This document shows positions 45,543 to 53,741 of a DNA stretch of 64,000 bases, one piece after another; position 1 is the stretch's first letter, and each line of letters begins with the position of its first letter. Under the pieces are notes generated by a model that worked only from the letters and a program-made list of their open reading frames with translations, ran no database searches and was not told where the DNA came from. This stretch comes from Marinomonas algicola (GTDB lineage: Bacteria; Pseudomonadota; Gammaproteobacteria; Pseudomonadales; Marinomonadaceae): positions 2,542,001-2,606,000 of the forward strand of contig NZ_CP061941.1 of the NCBI RefSeq assembly GCF_014805825.1, read 5' to 3'. The position numbers and the translations under genes are program-made.

Positions 45543-46403
45543 TTATGGAAAGAAAGTAATTTTAGTAGGATTAAGTTGGACGTCTTGAATTATTTGAGCC
45601 CACGTTTCTTGACTTAATTGACTGCCTTGAATAATCCACTGACCACGGGAAAAGCCCAGCTTTGTTGATCCGGCCGTCAGCCATTGCTTGATAACGAGTA
45701 ACTCTTCTTCTACCTCATTATTTACGATCAGAGTGGATACCTCTTTAATGGATTCTTTTGTGAAGAAAGCTTGCCAGGTATTAAGTGAGGCTTGAGATTG
45801 ATTAACTAACACTAATCCAATAGGAAAGCGATCAAACGACAATTTTTGAAAGCGAGAAACGGCTCTTACGTTGGCACTTTTTGCCACATTCATCTCTACT
45901 GTGTCTCCAACCTTGATGGAATCCAGAAAGTGTTGAATCCTAGGTTCAGTTAGAGGATTAATCGCTACTATCAGGGGCTCTAACGCATCAGACTCAACAT
46001 AGGCTCGAATTTTCTTTTGACCTGAACAATGCAAGTCGATAGGCAAGCCAAACACATGATCTATCGGTCCAAACAATTCCATTTGCACAGCGTAGTCTGA
46101 AAGGTGTTCAATATGGTTGATTTTAATTTCAACAATAGGAGATGGGACATATGAACTCAGAGTGAGCGGCTGACGTATTTGAGTTTGGCAACATAACACC
46201 GTTTCTTGAGTCATTTCATTAAACACTTCGCAGGCGCGGCAAACCCCTGCTCGACAACCATAGGAAACGTCAATACCCTGATTTAATAATGTCGAGAGTA
46301 GATTATCTCCTAACCTATAACCAACCGATACCCCATTGAATTCGATGCGTAAATTCTCAACGGAACATCGGTTGGTTGAAGCGCTTAACAAGTGTGATTT
46401 CAT
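45543..46403 (-). CDS. 2Fe-2S ferredoxin-domain protein with a reductase-like second half
   Basis: About 286 residues. The N-terminal domain has a plant-type 2Fe-2S site: CRAGVCRACEVF with a fourth Cys in VLCCQ, at about residues 45-83. The rest (from about 95) resembles the FAD/NAD-binding part of ferredoxin-reductase-like proteins in strand pattern (SSYVPSPIVEIKINHIEHL, MELFGP), but I see no RxYS FAD motif and no clear NADP site, so it may be degenerate. The frame continues upstream to a TTG at 46442; ATG 46403 is chosen, with weak ribosome-binding evidence. It probably carries electrons to an unknown oxygenase or reductase. Confidence 0.65.
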   Translation of the reverse strand: MKSHLLSASTNRCSVENLRIEFNGVSVGYRLGDNLLSTLLNQGIDVSYGCRAGVCRACEVFNEMTQETVLCCQTQIRQPLTLSSYVPSPIVEIKINHIEHLSDYAVQMELFGPIDHVFGLPIDLHCSGQKKIRAYVESDALEPLIVAINPLTEPRIQHFLDSIKVGDTVEMNVAKSANVRAVSRFQKLSFDRFPIGLVLVNQSQASLNTWQAFFTKESIKEVSTLIVNNEVEEELLVIKQWLTAGSTKLGFSRGQWIIQGSQLSQETWAQIIQDVQLNPTKITFFP

Positions 46404-46480
46404 AACAGAGCCAATTTTTCTACCAATGCTTTTTGGTAACAATAATCAAAGTTACGCTATTGTCTCACACTTTTATTCAA

Positions 46481-47983
46481 TTACGCCGTTAGTTTTACAG
46501 ATTCCTCTAATTCGTCGGCGATTGGAACAGAACGCAGCAAAGCGACCAATAAACGCCAAAAATCTCCAACAGAATCAATCTCTAGCCTTTCGGCTGGTGA
46601 ATGCGCGCCACGAATATTTGGACCAAAAGACACCATCTCCATCCCCTGATATTTGGCTCCGATAATGCCACATTCCAAGCCAGCATGAATGACTTTTACA
46701 TTAGCAGGGTAACCCATAACGGACTCATGTACAGAGAGAAAGTGCTTTAACAAACCCGCACGAGGGTCTGGCCTCCAACCAGGATAGCCGTTGTCAATCG
46801 TCACTTGTGCATCGATTAAATCAAATGACGCTTTCACTTTTCTAGCTAAAGCCGCGGTTGCCGAGTCAACTAAAGAGCGAACCAGTGAACATCCTGAAAA
46901 AATCAAATGTTCGCCGTTTAAAGAAAGATTGATTACCCCTAAATTACAAGAAGTTTCCGTTACGCCAATTAATTCGGGGCTCATGCGAAAAACACCATGA
47001 GGAGAGCAATCAAGGGCGTTTAACAAACGGCCTTGATCTTTTTTAGTGAGACCTTTTGACACGTCACATGGCTCTACACTAATGATGATGTTCTTTTCTA
47101 CCGTTTCAAACTGAGCAGTCATTTCTGAACTTAATAAAGACAAATGGGAACCTAATGCAAGTGCCTGTAAGTCATTCACTAAAAAGCTTGCTGTGGCTTC
47201 CCGAGCGATTGCATTGCGCAAGGTGCCGCCGTTAAGTGACATCAACTGTATGTCAAACTGATCATTCAATTGCTGTAAAAGAGTCACCAACATCGCATTG
47301 GCGTTTGCCAACCCTTTATGAATATCTAATCCTGAATGACCGCCCTTTAAGCCTTTAATCGTCAATTTAAAGCCAGCCGACCCAATTGACTCAGATGCGA
47401 CAGGAAATGATTTTTTGAAATTTATATCAGTGCCGCCAGCACAACCGATATACACATCACCTCGATCTTCAGAATCAAGATTCAAAAGAATTTTTCCTTT
47501 AAGGATACCCTCTTCTAATTCCATAGCTCCACGTAAACTGGTTTCTTCTTCGATCGTAAACAAGGCTTCTATCGGACCATGGGAAACGTCATTTGATTCC
47601 AATACCGCTAACGCCGCTGCCACACCAATACCGTTATCGGCGCCTAATGTGGTGCCTCTTGCATGAACCCAACCATCAATAATATGTGTATTAATTGAAT
47701 CTTTCTCAAAATCATGCTCAATATCCGCATTCTTTTGTGCAACCATATCTAGGTGGCCTTGTAAAACCACAGTTTGGCGATTTTCCATCCCTTGACTGGC
47801 TGACTTACGAATTAATAAATTACCCGCTGGATCTAAATAAGTCTCCATACCGAGTGCCAGAGCCCAATCAATTAAATGACTTCTTAACGGCGCTTCATGA
47901 TAAGAAGGCCTTGGTATATCACAAAGTAATTTAAAGTGTTTCCAAACCAGCGACGGTGATAATTCTAATAAATGTTCGTTCAT
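46481..47983 (-). CDS. pepD: Aminoacyl-histidine dipeptidase (peptidase D, M20 family)
   Basis: Zinc dipeptidase of 500 residues that cleaves Xaa-His dipeptides and other unblocked dipeptides in the cytoplasm. Metal-ligand motifs of the M20C family are clear: LQGHLDMVAQKN (about 73-84), TLGADNGIGVA, TIEEETSLRGA and LNLDSEDRGD. The C-terminal region with GLECGIIGAKYQGMEMVSFGPNIRGAHSPAE is also typical. E. coli PepD is 485 residues. No operon partner shows. Confidence 0.94.
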   Translation of the reverse strand: MNEHLLELSPSLVWKHFKLLCDIPRPSYHEAPLRSHLIDWALALGMETYLDPAGNLLIRKSASQGMENRQTVVLQGHLDMVAQKNADIEHDFEKDSINTHIIDGWVHARGTTLGADNGIGVAAALAVLESNDVSHGPIEALFTIEEETSLRGAMELEEGILKGKILLNLDSEDRGDVYIGCAGGTDINFKKSFPVASESIGSAGFKLTIKGLKGGHSGLDIHKGLANANAMLVTLLQQLNDQFDIQLMSLNGGTLRNAIAREATASFLVNDLQALALGSHLSLLSSEMTAQFETVEKNIIISVEPCDVSKGLTKKDQGRLLNALDCSPHGVFRMSPELIGVTETSCNLGVINLSLNGEHLIFSGCSLVRSLVDSATAALARKVKASFDLIDAQVTIDNGYPGWRPDPRAGLLKHFLSVHESVMGYPANVKVIHAGLECGIIGAKYQGMEMVSFGPNIRGAHSPAERLEIDSVGDFWRLLVALLRSVPIADELEESVKLTA

Positions 47984-48069
47984 TTCAACTCTCTAAGCAA
48001 TTCAAAAAAGTGGTTAATCATCTTACTGAAGCCCTTTATACGAATAACGCACAAAGATAATCATGATGT

Positions 48070-49560
48070 TCATTTCTCCGTAGATAAGTAGCGATTAACT
48101 AAATGCATTTTGAAGTATTCTGTATTTAACGTTTCACCTGTTGCATTAAAAACCAGCTCTTCTGTCGTGTCCAAGCAGCCTTTTGTCCAAACATGTTGAC
48201 TTAACCAAGCTTGAAGATCAGTTAAGTCGCCTTTAGCAATCCTCTCCTCTACATTCGGTAAGGTCTTTTTCATCGCGGCCATAAACTGTGCGGCGTACAT
48301 CGCCCCTAAGGTGTAAGTAGGGAAATAACCAAAAGCCCCGATCGACCAATGAATGTCTTGCATACAGCCATTTTTAACATTATCTGCTGTATCCACACCA
48401 AGGTACATTTGCATCTTTTTTTTCCACAACATAGGAATATCTTCTACCTCAATCTTCCCTTCTACTAAGTCTTTTTCAATTTCATAACGCAGCATGACAT
48501 GAGCGGGATAGGTAACCTCATCCGCGTCAACACGAATAAAATCAGGCTTCACTTTAAGATACAAGGTTTTCAAATTTTCTAACGAGAGTGCATCTTGATC
48601 TCCAAACTCATCAATCAAAATGGCATGAATACTTTCAAGAAACGCACTACTACGACCAATTTGCATTTCCATAAATAAGGATTGGCTTTCGTGAATTGCC
48701 GTGGAGCGCGCTTTCCCAACAGGAAGATGCCTTAATGATTCTGGCAATCCTTGCTCATATTTCGCGTGGCCCGTTTCATGCACAACACCCATCAATGATT
48801 GGGTAAAGTCATCTTCGTTATAACGAGTGGTTAATCGAACGTCTTCAGGCACCCCACCACAAAATGGGTGAACACTGACATCAAGTCGCCCTCGATCAAA
48901 ATCAAAACCAAACAAGGTCATGATTTTTTCACCTACTTGTTTTTGCGTGTCAATAGAGAAAGGCCCCTTAGGTAATTGGACAGCTTCGCCTTTTTGACGC
49001 TCCGTTATCTGTCTAATTAGATTAGGTAACCAGGATTTTAACTCCCCAAAAATGACATCAAGCTTCTCCGACGTCATACCTGGCTCAAACTTATCCAACA
49101 ATGCGTCATACAAACTTAGGCCCGTCACTTTAGATCGATATGTGGCCTCCTCTCTTGCTAATCGAACAACGTCTCTAAAATTGCTAACAAAACCACCCCA
49201 GTTGTTATCTGGTCTTTGCTCACGCCAACCATGCTCACACTTTGCCGCAGCCAAAGACTGTTGTTTCACCAAGTCAGCAGGAAGGCAGGTGGCAAGTCGC
49301 CATGTCCGACGCATTTCGCGAACAGATTTTTTTTCTTCGTCTGTTAAACTTGCTTCGTCTAATTGTTCGAAACTTTCTTTTAAAGTCGTAGAGTTAAGAG
49401 ATTCATGAATCAGTAATGATAGGGTTGCCATTGCATCGGCTCTGGCTTGATGACTTTTGGCTGGCATCATAGTCGCCGCATCCCAGCTCAGCATGGCCTC
49501 AACATGTTGCAAATGATGTAAGCGTGAAAAATGCTCTTCAAGTATACTGTAGCTAGACAT
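48070..49560 (-). CDS. Carboxypeptidase Taq-type (M32 family)
   Basis: Zinc carboxypeptidase of 496 residues with HETGH in GVVHETGHAKYEQG, and the M32 blocks DVRLTTRYNEDDF and HPFCGGVPEDVR. It removes C-terminal residues with broad specificity, excluding proline, and likely acts in peptide turnover beside PepD. The frame extends 15 codons further upstream, but the ATG at 49558-49560 with GGAG about 6 nt before it gives a start MSSYSILEEHF consistent with the family length (about 495). Confidence 0.93.
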   Translation of the reverse strand: MSSYSILEEHFSRLHHLQHVEAMLSWDAATMMPAKSHQARADAMATLSLLIHESLNSTTLKESFEQLDEASLTDEEKKSVREMRRTWRLATCLPADLVKQQSLAAAKCEHGWREQRPDNNWGGFVSNFRDVVRLAREEATYRSKVTGLSLYDALLDKFEPGMTSEKLDVIFGELKSWLPNLIRQITERQKGEAVQLPKGPFSIDTQKQVGEKIMTLFGFDFDRGRLDVSVHPFCGGVPEDVRLTTRYNEDDFTQSLMGVVHETGHAKYEQGLPESLRHLPVGKARSTAIHESQSLFMEMQIGRSSAFLESIHAILIDEFGDQDALSLENLKTLYLKVKPDFIRVDADEVTYPAHVMLRYEIEKDLVEGKIEVEDIPMLWKKKMQMYLGVDTADNVKNGCMQDIHWSIGAFGYFPTYTLGAMYAAQFMAAMKKTLPNVEERIAKGDLTDLQAWLSQHVWTKGCLDTTEELVFNATGETLNTEYFKMHLVNRYLSTEK

Positions 49561-49870
49561 ATCGTCTCCTTCATTTCGATTAGTAGCTAAGATAGTAGAA
49601 AGCAATACCGTGGTGCAATTGAAATAAAGATTAACAGTGATTGAAAAAACGTATCAAACGTTTTCTAAAACTATTTACGACATCTTTATAACACATGCTT
49701 GTCACGTAAATTGAGAAGAGTGTGTGGGTTATTTGAGCTTGGAAGTGAATCCGTTAAAAAGACCAAAAATAGTACGATTAAGCCTAGTCAGAAGTGAGAA
49801 CAAACCACCAAACTGAGTGGTTTGTTCTCACTAGATCTGTTCTATATACTCTTATTTAGGTGATTTATGT
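49561..49870. other. Intergenic region between gor and the M32 peptidase with a long perfect inverted repeat
   Basis: This 310-bp gap carries the peptidase promoter at its left end and, at 49793-49832, a 16-bp perfect inverted repeat listed separately. No gene was seen. Confidence 0.45.
49793..49832. repeat. Perfect 16-bp inverted repeat downstream of gor
   Basis: AGTGAGAACAAACCAC at 49793-49808 pairs fully with GTGGTTTGTTCTCACT at 49817-49832, loop CAAACTGA. It lies 38 nt after the gor stop. No T-run follows on either strand, so it may be a terminator lacking a U-tract, an mRNA-stabilising stem, or an operator. Confidence 0.85.
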
Positions 49871-51244
49871 TCATGAAGGTTTTTTCAATGACGCTTCAGA
49901 GAAAGTAACAAATTCTTCAGCACTGGTTGGATGAACGCCTACAGTCGAATCAAAGTCCTCCTTGGTCGCACCGGCTTTCACGGCCACACCAAGACCCTGA
50001 ATAATCTCTCCAGCATAATCACCTACCATATGAGCACCTATCACTTTGTCGGTCTTATTGTCGACAACCATTTTCATAAAGGTTCTTTCCGTTGAGCCAC
50101 TTAACGTATGCTTCATCGCTCTGAAGTCCGTTTGATAGACTCTAAAATCATAACCACGTTGCTCAGCTTCTTCTTCTCCTAAGCCAACAGTACCAATTTG
50201 CGGCTGGCTAAAGACGGCTGTAGGAACATTATCATAGTCAAAAGTAACGTCTTTACCTTCAAACCAATAACTAATTAATGCCATGGCTTCACCAATTGCC
50301 ACAGGCGTCAACTGCAGACGATTGATTACATCACCAATAGCAAAAATGCTTGGCGCACTGGTTTTAAAATTACTGTCTACTTTAATAGCGCCTTTTTCTT
50401 GTTCTATGCCCGCTTTATCAAGATCTAATGTATCAGTATAGGGAACACGGCCAGTAGCATATAAAATTAGACCAAAAATTTCTTCTCGACCGTCTTTAAA
50501 TCGTACAAGTCGATCGCCATCAGGCTGATTTGAGTCAACTAGCTGAATGGATTCAACGTCTGTATTTAACTGAACATCTACACCTGATTTTTTATACTCT
50601 GCTTGCGCAAAATCTCTGACATCTTGGTCAAACCCACGTAATAACTGTTCGCCTCTATAGGCTAAGGTTGAATCAACACCTAATCCATTTAAGATGCCTG
50701 CAAATTCAACCGCAATATAACCCCCACCAACAACCAACGCTTTTTTAGGTAATGAATCTAAGAAGAACATCTCATTCGAGCTCACGACTAATTCGGAACC
50801 AGTAAACTCAGGAATGAAAGGCTTACCACCCACCGCGACTAAAATCTTTTCAGCTGTATAATGAGTACCATTCACTTCAACCGTGTGAGCATCAACAAAA
50901 CGCGCGTAACCATTAATAATATTAACGCCCGCTTTTTCTAACATAGACTGATAAATGCCATTTAACCTCTGAATTTCGGCGGTTTTATTATCGCGTAAAG
51001 TAGCCCAATTAAATTCAGCTGAAACGTTTTCCCAACCGTAGCCTTTTGCATCCTTAAAGGAATGACTAAATTCGGACCCGTATACAAATAACTTTTTGGG
51101 AACACAGCCAATATTGACACAAGTTCCACCCAAAGCACTTGCTTCTGCTACGGCTACCTTATAACCCTTGCCCGCCGCTATTCTACTTGCACGAACACCG
51201 CCAGAACCGGCACCGATGACAAACAAATCGTATTGGTATGACAT
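49871..51244 (-). CDS. gor: Glutathione-disulfide reductase
   Basis: FAD-dependent enzyme of 457 residues that reduces glutathione disulfide with NADPH in the cytoplasm. Redox-active Cys pair is in GGTCVNIGCVPKK (about 41-53), FAD motif GAGSGG is at about 11-16, the NADP motif GGGYIAVEFAG is present, and HPTSAEE gives the catalytic His and Glu at the C-terminus. The frame opens further upstream, but ATG 51244 with AAGAGG just upstream and MSYQYDLFVIG is the family start. Its promoter faces xthA across a 255-bp gap holding a Fur-like inverted repeat. Confidence 0.95.
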   Translation of the reverse strand: MSYQYDLFVIGAGSGGVRASRIAAGKGYKVAVAEASALGGTCVNIGCVPKKLFVYGSEFSHSFKDAKGYGWENVSAEFNWATLRDNKTAEIQRLNGIYQSMLEKAGVNIINGYARFVDAHTVEVNGTHYTAEKILVAVGGKPFIPEFTGSELVVSSNEMFFLDSLPKKALVVGGGYIAVEFAGILNGLGVDSTLAYRGEQLLRGFDQDVRDFAQAEYKKSGVDVQLNTDVESIQLVDSNQPDGDRLVRFKDGREEIFGLILYATGRVPYTDTLDLDKAGIEQEKGAIKVDSNFKTSAPSIFAIGDVINRLQLTPVAIGEAMALISYWFEGKDVTFDYDNVPTAVFSQPQIGTVGLGEEEAEQRGYDFRVYQTDFRAMKHTLSGSTERTFMKMVVDNKTDKVIGAHMVGDYAGEIIQGLGVAVKAGATKEDFDSTVGVHPTSAEEFVTFSEASLKKPS

Positions 51245-51412
51245 TGATAAACCTCTTAAATAATAAAAAAACAAAGCCTTCACTTACAGTATAGTAATAT
51301 GACAACTTTTAAATAAAATAATTCAATTTCCTCGTTTTTTACATGATATTTATAATGATAAAGTGTATTAAAAAATGACCGAAAATTGCTTTTCCTTGAT
51401 TGAGCTCACTAT

Positions 51413-51438
51413 TTGAATGATAATCAAAGATCATTCAA
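51413..51438. promoter_or_regulatory. Inverted repeat in the gor-xthA gap, Fur-box-like
   Basis: TTGAATGAT at 51413-51421 and ATCATTCAA at 51430-51438 form perfect 9-bp arms around AATCAAAG. The stretch contains AATGATAATCA, matching 11 consecutive bases of the Fur box. A similar TTGAATGATAATG is found upstream of the aldo/keto reductase at 5868-5880. Confidence 0.4.
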
Positions 51439-51499
51439 TGATTTATCAGCGCCTGCTGACAGTCTCCTCAAAACCTTCTTAAGAGGTTATTTATTTACA

Positions 51500-52309
51500 A
51501 TGAAATTCGTTTCTTTCAATATAAATGGTTTACGCGCTAGACCGCATCAACTTGAAGAATTAGTAAAATCACATTCGCCAGACGTCATTGGCTTACAAGA
51601 AATCAAAGTCCACGACGAGGCCTTTCCCCACGCGATTCCTGAGTCCATTGGGTATCATGCCTATTACTTTGGTCAAAAATCCCACTATGGGGTTGCCATA
51701 TTCAGTAAACAAGAAGCCAAAAAGGTTGAATATGGCTTTCCTGGCGATGAAGAAGATGCTCAACGTAGAATGATTATTGCGACGTTTGATACTGCATCCG
51801 GGCCCATTAAAGTTATAAATGGCTACTTCCCTCAGGGTGAGAATAAAGACCACGAAACCAAATTCCCTGCAAAGCGAAAATTCTATCAAGATCTGATGTC
51901 ATACTTAGAAAACCTAGATCCAAGCGAGCAAATAATTGTTATGGGTGATATTAATATTTCCCCAACTGAGCTTGATATTGGGATAGGTGAAATAAATGCG
52001 AAACGCTGGCTTAAATCAGGCAAATGCAGCTTTTTACCTGAAGAAAGAGAATGGCTCGCAACGCTACAAAACTGGGGCTTCACAGATACATTCCGACATT
52101 TAAATCCGCACATTAACGATCGCTTCAGTTGGTTCGATTACCGTTCAAAAGGTTTTAATGATACACCCAAACGTGGGCTAAGAATTGATGTTATTCTGGC
52201 GTCAACTGGCTTAATGCCAAAACTGATAGAAAGTGAAGTCGACTATGAGATTAGATCTATGGAGAAACCATCAGACCATGCGCCAATATGGGCTACATTT
52301 TCTCTTTAA
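51500..52309 (+). CDS. xthA: Exodeoxyribonuclease III
   Basis: Apurinic/apyrimidinic endonuclease and 3'-exonuclease of 269 residues, for base-excision and oxidative-damage repair. Motifs of the family are complete: FNINGLRARPHQL, GLQEIKVHD, GYFPQGE, GDINISPTELDIG, RIDVILAS and PSDHAPIW. The frame is open from 51413, but E. coli XthA (268 residues) starts MKFVSFNINGLRARPHQL, matching ATG 51500; AAGAGG lies about 13 nt upstream, a wide spacing. Divergent from gor. Confidence 0.95.
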   Translation: MKFVSFNINGLRARPHQLEELVKSHSPDVIGLQEIKVHDEAFPHAIPESIGYHAYYFGQKSHYGVAIFSKQEAKKVEYGFPGDEEDAQRRMIIATFDTASGPIKVINGYFPQGENKDHETKFPAKRKFYQDLMSYLENLDPSEQIIVMGDINISPTELDIGIGEINAKRWLKSGKCSFLPEEREWLATLQNWGFTDTFRHLNPHINDRFSWFDYRSKGFNDTPKRGLRIDVILASTGLMPKLIESEVDYEIRSMEKPSDHAPIWATFSL

Positions 52310-52412
52310 TCCTAGTTTGAATTAGAGACGAGAATGGTTAGAAAACAACCAAACTATATTTTTTCGATGATATCTCTCTTCCATGGAATTATGCTTAAGT
52401 TCTACGCAACTT

Positions 52413-52431
52413 ATCCACATTCCATGTGGAT
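52413..52431. promoter_or_regulatory. Perfect palindrome upstream of the ArsR-family gene
   Basis: ATCCACAT at 52413-52420 and ATGTGGAT at 52424-52431, spacer TCC, 48 bp before the ArsR-family start. Possible operator for autoregulation. Confidence 0.45.
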
Positions 52432-52479
52432 TGTTTACACAGATAACACCTAACAATAATAAAATTCCAGAGATAGACT

Positions 52480-52806
52480 ATGAATCAACCTGACGTTTCA
52501 GACATAAGTGACATGCTTACTAATGCCAAAAAAGCTTCCATATTCCTTAAAGCCCTAGGAAATGAAAAACGCTTGATTATTCTTTGTCATTTATTAGATC
52601 AAGAGCACACAGTAGGATCCATTAATGAAAAGCTGCCATTAAGCCAGTCAGCCTTATCCCAGCACCTTGCCGTCCTAAGAAAAGACGGCTTAGTCAAAAC
52701 ACGACGAGATTCTCAAAGCATTTATTATTCTATTGCCGATGAAAAAACCGTTACTTTTATTAAATCATTACATGACTTATTTTGTAATACCGAAAAACAA
52801 GAATAA
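52480..52806 (+). CDS. ArsR-family regulator, HlyU/BigR-like
   Basis: A 108-residue winged-helix repressor with the recognition region LPLSQSALSQHLAVLRKDGLVKTRRDSQSIYYSI. No metal-binding ELCVCDL-type motif is present. Instead there are Cys36 (LIILCHLL) and Cys102 (DLFCNTE), matching the positions of the dithiol switch in HlyU, BigR and SqrR-type regulators, which sense persulfides or oxidants. A perfect palindrome lies 48 bp upstream. The regulated target is not evident; the neighbours are xthA and a LigE-type ligase. Single gene with no partner in the same direction. Confidence 0.85.
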   Translation: MNQPDVSDISDMLTNAKKASIFLKALGNEKRLIILCHLLDQEHTVGSINEKLPLSQSALSQHLAVLRKDGLVKTRRDSQSIYYSIADEKTVTFIKSLHDLFCNTEKQE

Positions 52807-52816
52807 TAACATTGGA

Positions 52817-53653
52817 TTACTCTTGTTTCCTCACCCTAAGGAAGCTTGCAAATTTAGGCACTGAGTTTCGTGTTAAGCCATGATATTTGAACGTAATTAT
52901 CTCTCCAATTTCAGGGGGATTATTGCGTTCGGAATCAGTAAACCCTGAACCGATTTTAAACCGAAGACCCGTGGCCATTTCAACTACCAACGATCCCATC
53001 CGCCCTTGATTCCTTCCCTTACCTTTTTCATACGCCACAACAACCGCTTCGGCATCCATGTATGGCTTAAGTTTGAGCAAGGCATCATTTCTTCCATCTT
53101 GAAACACAGCATCTTTCTTATGCAGCATCATCCCCTCCGCCCCAATCGAAACGTATTTATCTAAAAGCAATAACAACTCATCACGAGTCGACACGTCTAT
53201 CTGTTTGATCGGTCGAATATGCTCGATATTTAACGCATTGATTATCTTAGTATAATATTGTGTACGTTTAGCAAATGGTTGTTCATTATTTGGTGCATCA
53301 AACACCATATAATGAATTTTCCGCCATTTTTTATCATCAGGTTGGTGACTTAGAACCGTCGACTGAATAAATTCAAAGTCTTGTCTTTTGCTCCATAGCT
53401 CCCCATCTAGCCACACATCAGGCCAATCTTTGGTAAACCAATCCGGCGCAAAGATCTTACGACCCGTTTTCGTTACTAATCGCCCTGCTTTCCATATAGC
53501 ACGGACACCATCGTATTTTTCACTTACTAAATAGTCCCCAATTGAAACGTTATCAGTATAGACACTGGCCTGCTGGATACGCGGTGAACCAGAAATAGTG
53601 AGACTCGAAAAAGACAACAATAAGACAATAAATAACCTATTTAAATGCTTCAT
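52817..53653 (-). CDS. LigE-type periplasmic ATP-dependent DNA ligase
   Basis: A 278-residue minimal ATP-dependent DNA ligase with an N-terminal signal peptide (hydrophobic LFIVLLLSFSSLTIS, cleavage near residue 22). The nucleotidyl-acceptor motif is EKYDGVRA with Lys46; further motifs are DGELW (about 82), VFDAPN (about 118), EGMMLHKKD (about 173) and LLKLKPYMDAEAVVV. The structure is catalytic core plus OB fold, without added binding domains. Known relatives in Vibrio, Haemophilus and Neisseria are secreted to the periplasm and thought to seal nicks in incoming or extracellular DNA. Single gene, minus strand. Confidence 0.9.
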   Translation of the reverse strand: MKHLNRLFIVLLLSFSSLTISGSPRIQQASVYTDNVSIGDYLVSEKYDGVRAIWKAGRLVTKTGRKIFAPDWFTKDWPDVWLDGELWSKRQDFEFIQSTVLSHQPDDKKWRKIHYMVFDAPNNEQPFAKRTQYYTKIINALNIEHIRPIKQIDVSTRDELLLLLDKYVSIGAEGMMLHKKDAVFQDGRNDALLKLKPYMDAEAVVVAYEKGKGRNQGRMGSLVVEMATGLRFKIGSGFTDSERNNPPEIGEIITFKYHGLTRNSVPKFASFLRVRKQE

Positions 53654-53741
53654 AGATCCTCCTTGATCATGAATAGTATGCTTACCTAAATCGATAAGCG
53701 GATTACAACTTTAACAAACTTACTGCAGCAGTAACAGTGAT

